Positions 58,619 to 64,000 of a stretch of 64,000 nucleotides of DNA are shown piece after piece. The position numbers and the translations under genes were made by a program. The notes under the pieces are model-generated. The model was not told the DNA's origin. It was given only the letters and a program-made list of their open reading frames with translations, and ran no database searches. Within the stretch, counting starts at the first letter, position 1. The number at the start of each line of letters is the position of its first letter. The DNA comes from Defluviitalea saccharophila (GTDB lineage: Bacteria; Bacillota; Clostridia; Lachnospirales; Defluviitaleaceae), in the NCBI RefSeq assembly GCF_038396635.1, contig NZ_CP121687.1, positions 620,001 through 684,000 on the forward strand, given 5' to 3'.

Positions 58619-59983
58619 CTACATCCATCGCCATGATGGATAATATTTATTCTTTAACATATTTTGCTGCATTTTGCCCCAACCAAGGGGATATCCGTCT
58701 ACACATACCAAATTCCATCCCTTATGACCTTCTATTTGAAGGGTTTCACCCTTTAAATAACGAATCACATTAGGATCTTCTAAAGGTAAATCAATGCTAT
58801 TCTTAACCATATCTTTTGTAAGACCCATTGCCATTACATGCGAAGGCTCAAAACGATTCTTCTTCAAACTTCCCAACAGCCATCCGGAGCGTATAATCCT
58901 CAAACCGTTAAGATCAGGCACATCTTTAGGAACCAGATAGAGGTTATCTCCATGAATTTTAAAATCCCCTTCCAGTTTAACATTTATATTTTCTTTCATA
59001 AAGTTATAAAAATCTTCTAATACTTTGTCTGATACTTCACGTTTGGGAATAAATACTTTATTTTTTATCTCTCCCTCTTTTTTATGCAGGAGAACTAAGA
59101 AATGTCCTTCTCCCTTAACTTTATGGGGCCATAATCTAACAGCTCCCCTTAAACTTTCTCGTCCTCCTATCCATTCAGGCCTTCCCGGTGCAAAGCCATT
59201 TTCGTGGGGTATAGGAACTACTTCAAAATCGGGATGATTTTTTAAAAATTCTTCTATCGAACCCTCATTTTCTTCTGGTGAAAAAGTACAGGTAGAATAA
59301 AGCATATATCCCCCCGGCTTAAGCATTTTTGCAGCATAGGGAAGCATATTTCTTTGCATGCTGCAGCATTTTTCTACCCCGTGAGATTCCCAGTTCTTTA
59401 GAGCTTGCGGCTCTTTTCTGAACATACCTTCTCCGGAGCAGGGAGCATCCACTAATATTTTATCAAAGTACTCTTCGAGGCGCTCCGACAACCTCTCAGG
59501 GGTTTCATTGGTGATCACCGCATTTCGAATTCCTGCCATTTCAATATTTTTTATCAGCGCTTTTATTCTGGTTGCGCTGATATCATTGGCAAAAAGGACT
59601 CCTTCTTGTTTTAACTTGGCGCCAAGTTGTGTGCTTTTTCCTCCGGGGGCAGCACACAGATCCAACACTTTATCCCCCGGCTGAACATCTAAAACAGCTC
59701 CCGGTGCCATGGCACTGGGTTCTTGAATGTAATACAGTCCTGCATAATAATACGGATGTTTTGCAGGTTTGTCTTCTTCAGAATAATAAAAGCCTTCCTT
59801 ACACCACGGTACAGGACTAAGTTGAAAATCCACCCGCTCCTTAAATTGATCTGGCTCTATCTTTAAGGTATTTACCCTCAATCCATAATGTCTTTTTTCT
59901 TCAAAAGATTTAACATATTGATTAAATTCTTCTTTAAGAAGATTTTTCATTTTTTCTTCAAATTGTACAGGTAACTTAATCAA
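58619..59983 (-). CDS. rsmF: RsmF/NOP2 family rRNA (cytosine-C5) methyltransferase
   Basis: 454 residues. The class I methyltransferase motifs are complete: [15 protein letters not shown], the catalytic [17 protein letters not shown] (motif IV PC) and [20 protein letters not shown] (motif VI TC). The C-terminal third has a PUA-like RNA-binding region found in Firmicute RsmF (YebU-like) enzymes. It makes m5C in 16S rRNA. The start is TTG at 59983 with GAGGAG eight nt ahead. It overlaps the YgiQ gene. Confidence 0.93.
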   Translation of the reverse strand: MIKLPVQFEEKMKNLLKEEFNQYVKSFEEKRHYGLRVNTLKIEPDQFKERVDFQLSPVPWCKEGFYYSEEDKPAKHPYYYAGLYYIQEPSAMAPGAVLDVQPGDKVLDLCAAPGGKSTQLGAKLKQEGVLFANDISATRIKALIKNIEMAGIRNAVITNETPERLSERLEEYFDKILVDAPCSGEGMFRKEPQALKNWESHGVEKCCSMQRNMLPYAAKMLKPGGYMLYSTCTFSPEENEGSIEEFLKNHPDFEVVPIPHENGFAPGRPEWIGGRESLRGAVRLWPHKVKGEGHFLVLLHKKEGEIKNKVFIPKREVSDKVLEDFYNFMKENINVKLEGDFKIHGDNLYLVPKDVPDLNGLRIIRSGWLLGSLKKNRFEPSHVMAMGLTKDMVKNSIDLPLEDPNVIRYLKGETLQIEGHKGWNLVCVDGYPLGWGKMQQNMLKNKYYPSWRWM

Positions 59984-60045
59984 TGTATCTACTCCTCTTT
60001 ATGATTATATAAATAGTATAAGCATTTTGTCTTGTTTCATCAAAA

Positions 60046-60071
60046 AAAGAGCTCTTCTTAAGCCCTTTTAA
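60046..60071 (-). terminator. possible terminator after the PilZ gene
   Basis: An imperfect hairpin around GAGCTC followed on the minus strand by TTTTTTTG, just past the PilZ stop. Confidence 0.45.
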
Positions 60072-60340
60072 GAAAACATTTCAATATCTAAAAATTCAAA
60101 ACCTATTCCTCTTTCTTTATTTTGCCATTTAACTTTTGCTTCTGTTTCAAATTGACCATAATCAAAATCTATTACAACTTCTACAATTTGGCCTATTTCA
60201 AACCCTTCAACATAACGGATTCTAAAACCTCCAGCCGAAAAATCCTCCATAGGATAGGAAAGCACAGTATCATTCAGCTTAATTTTTACTTCTGATTCAT
60301 TAAGAAAACGTAGAAATCTTCTTTTGTCATTCGATTGCAA
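60068..60340 (-). CDS. single-domain PilZ protein, cyclic-di-GMP binding
   Basis: 90 residues, one PilZ domain. The two ligand-binding signatures are present: the arginine pair of R-x-x-x-R in KRRFLRF (R7, R11) and D-x-S-x-x-G in MEDFSAGGF (D33, S35). It should bind cyclic-di-GMP and act as an effector. There is no partner gene next door; an HD-GYP gene, a possible cyclic-di-GMP phosphodiesterase, lies 2.3 kb away on the same strand. Confidence 0.9.
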   Translation of the reverse strand: MQSNDKRRFLRFLNESEVKIKLNDTVLSYPMEDFSAGGFRIRYVEGFEIGQIVEVVIDFDYGQFETEAKVKWQNKERGIGFEFLDIEMFS

Positions 60341-60548
60341 TCTTTTTCGCCCCCTATTGATATTAAATTATAATTTTCTATATATTAATATCTCCTGCTT
60401 GTATTTTATAATAATTACTATGGAAATACAATCAGATTTTGTCAAATTGTTAATGTTTGTAATTATTTTGTATGTATTATTTTCTTAAAATTACATAAAA
60501 CATTGATATATAAATATTAAGCATGTTTCAAAAGAAAGGAGACTTCTT

Positions 60549-60785
60549 ATGGCAACCGTGATGAACATTACAGAGATTAATATTATTACTGCTGATAAGT
60601 CCGATGATGTTTGGCTCATCGAAGGCGAAATTACCTTTGAAGAAGAATTAATAACCACATTTCAAGCGAGCTACAATTCTGTAACAGGTGAGTTTGAAGA
60701 ATTAGCCCTTGAAACCGATCCAAAGGATTACGACGAAGATGATTTAAAAGAAATGATCTTAAAAGCTGCAGAGGATTATGAATAG
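60549..60785 (+). CDS. small acidic protein, unknown (78 aa)
   Basis: 78 residues, about a quarter Asp and Glu, beginning MATVMNITEINIITADKSDDVWLIEGEITFEEELITTF and ending EDDLKEMILKAAEDYE. The pattern suggests a compact alpha-beta fold; I cannot name it. AAAGGAG precedes the ATG at 8 nt. It is the only plus-strand gene between 55.1 kb and the right edge, which along with the good ribosome site makes it likely real. A hairpin follows it. Confidence 0.75.
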   Translation: MATVMNITEINIITADKSDDVWLIEGEITFEEELITTFQASYNSVTGEFEELALETDPKDYDEDDLKEMILKAAEDYE

Positions 60786-60805
60786 ATGAAATAATGCACA
60801 ATATA

Positions 60806-60837
60806 TAAGCCATGGCGAATGTTACCGCCATGGCTTA
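60806..60837. terminator. hairpin after the small acidic gene
   Basis: A perfect 12-bp stem with an 8-nt loop between convergent genes. T tracts are weak on both sides. Confidence 0.7.
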
Positions 60838-60853
60838 ATATACAGACAATGAT

Positions 60854-61543
60854 TTAGCAAATAAGAACCGGCTTAAAATCGATGTAGTCAGAGGAAACCA
60901 ATTTGTATTCAATGCCATTATGTATTCCTTGTAATCCGAGATTAAAAGAGTCTTTTCCATGAAGATGACCGTAAAGAACTTTTTCAACTTTAAACTCTTC
61001 AAACAAATGTGTAAAAATTGATGGTTCAAGGTTTTCATTTGTAGGAGGATAATGCATGATGACAATGATTCTTTCATGTTTTGCCCTTTTAGCCGCCTGA
61101 AGAGACAATCGTAATCTTTTCTCTTCTCGCTCATAAATTTTCTGGTCATGGGCGGTAAATTTGATATCATTAGGGCAAATCCAACCCCTTCCGCCGCAAA
61201 CGGCAAACCCTTCTGCTGGAACGAAATCATTTTGAATAAAGTACATATTCTCATAAATAGTATTTAATTTTGTCACGGACTTCCACCAATAATCATGATT
61301 GCCTCTGATAAAAATTTTTCTCCCCGGCAACTCATTGATGAACTGCAAATCAATATCTGCTTCTTCCAGTGTCATCCCCCACGAAATATCTCCGGGAATT
61401 AAAACTGTGTCTTCATCCGATATAATTTCCAACCAATTCATTTTAATTTTTCGAGCATGATTCTCCCAGTTCTTACCAAACTTATCCATAGGTTTATCCA
61501 CCGCTCCGCTTAAATGCAAATCACCTATTGCATAAATCGACAT
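60854..61543 (-). CDS. metallophosphoesterase
   Basis: 229 residues of the calcineurin-like phosphoesterase family. The metal motifs are in order: IYAIGDLHLSG, GDISWGM, RGNHDYWW, the VIMHYPP box and LYGHLHG. The substrate is not evident. The N-terminus MSIYAIGDLHLSG and the length fit a small group of Firmicute phosphoesterases. It lies on its own between the hairpin and the M23 peptidase gene. Confidence 0.92.
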   Translation of the reverse strand: MSIYAIGDLHLSGAVDKPMDKFGKNWENHARKIKMNWLEIISDEDTVLIPGDISWGMTLEEADIDLQFINELPGRKIFIRGNHDYWWKSVTKLNTIYENMYFIQNDFVPAEGFAVCGGRGWICPNDIKFTAHDQKIYEREEKRLRLSLQAAKRAKHERIIVIMHYPPTNENLEPSIFTHLFEEFKVEKVLYGHLHGKDSFNLGLQGIHNGIEYKLVSSDYIDFKPVLIC

Positions 61544-61616
61544 AAAATCCCTCTTCCTTGTATATCGAAAATTTCTTAACTGTTAGATTATATCATATTC
61601 ATGCTGAAACGTAACC

Positions 61617-62516
61617 CTAAGAGTTTTCATCCGGCGAATTCCAAGTGATTTTATTATACTCTGCAAACTTAAGGATAGAATAGGGGTTGATCCACAACTC
61701 TTCCTTTGAAAAAGAAACATCCAGCATAATGCCCAAATGCAGATGAACCGGAAAATTTCCTACAGTACCGGGATCTTTCCCATATCCCGAATCCCCCATA
61801 TATCCTAAACACTGTCCTGATTTGATTTCCTTCCCTTCGCTGATCTCAGAAGAATAGGAATCTAAATGAGCATAGTAAAAATATGCTCCACTGGGAGCTC
61901 TAATCCCTACTCTCCATCCACCCTTCTTATTCCATCCCATTTGCTCAACAATTCCATCCGTCATGCTGACAATTGGTATACTTCCCCTTTTATTATGCAC
62001 ATCAATAATATCTGTTCCTAAATGTTTTCTTTTGCCGCCGTAGTCTCTGGCTGCCCCCCATGAATCGGCATAAATATATTCTCCTGTGTCAGGAATAGGA
62101 AAGACTTTAACATCCATTAATGCCTGCTGATATATGGTATACATTTTTTGTACGTCTTTTTTATTATGTTTTTTTCTAATCTTATTAATATCTTCCATAC
62201 AGAATTTAAAAAGTTCTTTCTGATCAATCGTACTGTTTTCTTCTACGATGAAATCATTTTCCAAAGAATAAAATACAATCGCTTCAATAAAATCTGTTCC
62301 TGTTACTTCTGAAATCTTTTTCAGCTCATATAAAATATCCCCCGAGATATTAAAGGCTGCTGCTTTTTCAATCAACGTCGGAAGCTTTTTACTGTCTTTA
62401 TAAACACATTTTCTCATGAGAAAAATACTCATTAATAAAATGAATATCAAAAGAAGATATAGGGTATCATATCTTCCTCTCCTTCTTCTTATTATTTTTT
62501 TCCTTCTTCTTTTCAT
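61617..62516 (-). CDS. M23 family membrane-anchored peptidase
   Basis: 299 residues. A very basic N-terminus (MKRRRKKIIRRRRGRYD) is followed by one membrane helix (TLYLLLIFILLMSIFLM) and an outer domain. The LytM/M23 zinc motifs are HLGTDI (H-x-x-x-D) and HLHLG (H-x-H) near residues 165 and 258. It is probably a peptidoglycan endopeptidase or a scaffolding homologue such as SpoIIQ-like proteins; the active-site residues look intact. AAGGGG lies upstream. Confidence 0.9.
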   Translation of the reverse strand: MKRRRKKIIRRRRGRYDTLYLLLIFILLMSIFLMRKCVYKDSKKLPTLIEKAAAFNISGDILYELKKISEVTGTDFIEAIVFYSLENDFIVEENSTIDQKELFKFCMEDINKIRKKHNKKDVQKMYTIYQQALMDVKVFPIPDTGEYIYADSWGAARDYGGKRKHLGTDIIDVHNKRGSIPIVSMTDGIVEQMGWNKKGGWRVGIRAPSGAYFYYAHLDSYSSEISEGKEIKSGQCLGYMGDSGYGKDPGTVGNFPVHLHLGIMLDVSFSKEELWINPYSILKFAEYNKITWNSPDENS

Positions 62517-62542
62517 TTTGGCACCCCTTCATAGAAACAAAA

Positions 62543-62567
62543 AAGACAGATCCATAGGTTCTGTCTT
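62543..62567 (-). terminator. terminator of the HD-GYP gene
   Basis: An 8-bp perfect stem with a 9-nt loop, followed on the minus strand by TTTTTTG, 44 bp past the stop codon of the HD-GYP gene. Confidence 0.82.
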
Positions 62568-62610
62568 ATTATATGCTTCTATCATGGGAATCCATGTTAA
62601 TTCTTTCATC

Positions 62611-63870
62611 TCAATAATCTGTATAGAAGAAATCTTTATAGCGTTTTAAAGCCTTTTTCTGCGCAGTACTTCTTACTTCGTTAATCTCGTCGTAATGCTC
62701 AGCTAAACAGGCAATGATTCTATGATCCAATTCATTTTTCTTTCCCATTTCGTCAAGGATAGATAATACGTCATTTTTCTCCATTCCCTGTCGATAAGGT
62801 CTATCCTCCGTTAATGCGGTAAAAACATCCGCGACACCTACAATCCTAGCTTCAAAAGAGATCTTATCTTCATTAATGTGAAAGGGATATCCTCCTCCAT
62901 TTAAACGTTCGTGATGAAATGCAGCCCATGTACGGACATCTTCCAAACTCTCAAAGGTTTCTAAAATATAATAGGTATAAAAGGAGTGACTTTTTATTAC
63001 ATTAAACTCCTCTTTTGATAATTTCCCCGGTTTTTCCAATATCTCAATAGGAATGACCAACTTCCCCAAATCATGAAGATATCCTGCTGTATGTAGAAGC
63101 TTACAAGTTTCCTCTTTTAGGCCCAGTAACCTTCCCAGCATTTCCGAAGTAATGGCTACGCCGCTGGAATGGGTTGCGGTAAATCGACTTCGAAAATCAA
63201 TCACCTGGCCAAACAACTTTGCCATATTGTCAAAATCATTTAAAGTAAGCTCAATAGCAGGATAAGTTACTGCCTTGGATAAAATAGGCTTAATATACTC
63301 AGAAACAGCTTCCAGCCAAAAATGCTCTTTTTCTGCGACCGCTTTTAAAGCTTCCAGGGCTTGAGGCAAAAATTTAGTCTTTGTTGAATTTAAAACTTTT
63401 GAGAGGATTCTATCCTTTTGACCTAAAATTTCTTCATCTTTCCTAATCAATATCTCTACTCTGTCTGCTAAATGAATAATATAGCTTTCTATCGGAATAA
63501 TACTGCTACCAGATTCTGCCCACCCACTCCAGTTTTCATGATGGTATCGAATAATCTTAGCGACCTTTTTAAGAGGTTCAAACTGTCGGACTAATTTATA
63601 TCCGATTTCTGTATGTCGATGAGGATTTTTCACTTCAAAGTGAAAGGTTTCTATTCTTTCCTGCAGAGAAAGGGCACCGATATCGTGAATCAAGGATGCC
63701 ATAATCATGTCAACCAGCTGTTCTTCAGATAGCCCCATTTCTACACCAATACGATATGCAATATAAGCAACCCGAAGTTGATGATGATTCATTTCTACAC
63801 TCATAAAGTCAATTACCGTAGAGAGCGTAAGCATCATTTCAAACAAGGATATTTTTATTTTTCCTGTCAT
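62611..63870 (-). CDS. HD-GYP domain protein with an extra N-terminal HD domain
   Basis: About 419 residues. The first HD domain (residues about 15-180) has SLIHDIGALS and RYHHENWSGW. The second is an HD-GYP domain: AGYLHDLGKLVIP, then HHERLNGGGYPF, the phosphodiesterase signature with GGGYP in place of the common GxGYP. It probably degrades cyclic-di-GMP. The start at 63870 has AAGGGGG eight nt ahead; this site overlaps the end of the edge gene, so the two are probably coupled. Confidence 0.9.
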   Translation of the reverse strand: MTGKIKISLFEMMLTLSTVIDFMSVEMNHHQLRVAYIAYRIGVEMGLSEEQLVDMIMASLIHDIGALSLQERIETFHFEVKNPHRHTEIGYKLVRQFEPLKKVAKIIRYHHENWSGWAESGSSIIPIESYIIHLADRVEILIRKDEEILGQKDRILSKVLNSTKTKFLPQALEALKAVAEKEHFWLEAVSEYIKPILSKAVTYPAIELTLNDFDNMAKLFGQVIDFRSRFTATHSSGVAITSEMLGRLLGLKEETCKLLHTAGYLHDLGKLVIPIEILEKPGKLSKEEFNVIKSHSFYTYYILETFESLEDVRTWAAFHHERLNGGGYPFHINEDKISFEARIVGVADVFTALTEDRPYRQGMEKNDVLSILDEMGKKNELDHRIIACLAEHYDEINEVRSTAQKKALKRYKDFFYTDY

Positions 63871-63883
63871 GAATGCATCCCCC

Positions 63884-64000
63884 TTAGTGTTCAAAAAAAT
63901 GCCGTACAGATTTTCCGTTGAGATAGTTACACAGCCGTCCTTGATAGTGATTGTTTGCTCTCATCTCTGCTTCTATTTCATCTCTAATCTTCCACCAACT
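63884..64000 (-). CDS. 3' end of an unidentified gene (runs off the right edge)
   Basis: The minus-strand frame from the window edge reads SWWKIRDEIEAEMRANN, then HYQGRLCNYLNGKS and VRHFFEH, and stops at 63884-63886. At least 38 residues of an alpha-helical, charged C-terminus. I do not recognise it. Its stop lies 14 bp before the HD-GYP start, within that gene's ribosome site, consistent with an operon. Confidence 0.6.
   Translation of the reverse strand, partial: SWWKIRDEIEAEMRANNHYQGRLCNYLNGKSVRHFFEH

Noticed and set aside
60835-61254. 139-codon minus-strand frame inside the metallophosphoesterase
   Set aside because: It overlaps a well-supported phosphoesterase with all metal motifs in another frame.

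Overview
The window looks like part of the chromosome of a low-GC, spore-forming anaerobic Firmicute of class Clostridia. Support comes from AT-rich intergenic DNA, strong Shine-Dalgarno sites, sporulation genes (spoVS, spoIIM, gerW-like, DUF1540), the IspH-S1 fusion gene, a superoxide reductase and Na+-pumping decarboxylase genes. The 16S fragment at the left edge reads like Lachnospirales, possibly near Defluviitaleaceae; that last step is a guess. I see no prophage, CRISPR array, tRNA or classical defence island. Nearly all genes are ordinary chromosomal genes and most lie on the minus strand.

Layout. 1-760: the 5' end of a 16S rRNA gene reading out of the window, with tandem promoters behind it. 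762-6700: two small plus-strand genes, a lone cheR, ispH-rpsA, cmk, aroH, a histidine phosphatase and an rpiR regulator. 6900-12730: an unknown plus-strand gene, then a five-gene biotin-dependent Na+ decarboxylase operon. 12760-15800: mnmM, speB, speE, rluB. 15840-29285: a cell-wall, sporulation and nucleoside block (two D,D-carboxypeptidases, gerW, DUF2953, scpBA, M50 protease, pdp, deoB, xerD, spoIIM, NUDIX, DUF3866, rnhA, proC). 29301-31203: a complete insertion sequence with terminal inverted repeats and an 8-bp target duplication. 31285-33842: an nfeD-SPFH operon and two unknown proteins. 34164-43696: purB, aspC, an M19 dipeptidase, DUF1540, spoVS, rny, recX, recA, cinA. 43811-45938: a second NfeD-flotillin operon. 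46067-53112: rhomboid, superoxide reductase, small membrane proteins, DNA glycosylase, ABC-F and a PII/DUF1538 pair. 53298-64000: pepF, a YdjI/PspA-like pair, ygiQ, rsmF, PilZ, metallophosphoesterase, M23 peptidase, HD-GYP and a truncated edge gene.

The most interesting signals are not protein genes. (1) The two separate NfeD/SPFH operons each have a near-consensus promoter with 17-bp spacing, and each has the same 22-bp dyad (19 of 22 identical) laid over the expected transcription start. This suggests one unidentified repressor controlling both. (2) Two copies of a roughly 137-nt element lie at 33962-34100 and 38716-38850, each beside the terminator of a minus-strand gene. They share several hairpins and show paired compensatory changes, as expected of a conserved structured RNA or a mobile palindromic repeat. 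(3) The insertion sequence carries overlapping inverted repeats across the transposase ribosome-binding site and a long folded non-coding 3' segment, and it has separated proC from its likely promoter.

Membrane maintenance is a theme. There are three SPFH proteins, two NfeD proteins, a PspA-like coiled coil, a rhomboid and an M50 protease. PilZ and HD-GYP proteins point to cyclic-di-GMP signalling. Starts were moved from the longest reading frame wherever a Shine-Dalgarno site favoured an internal codon. All family calls are from reading the sequence; no database search was run.
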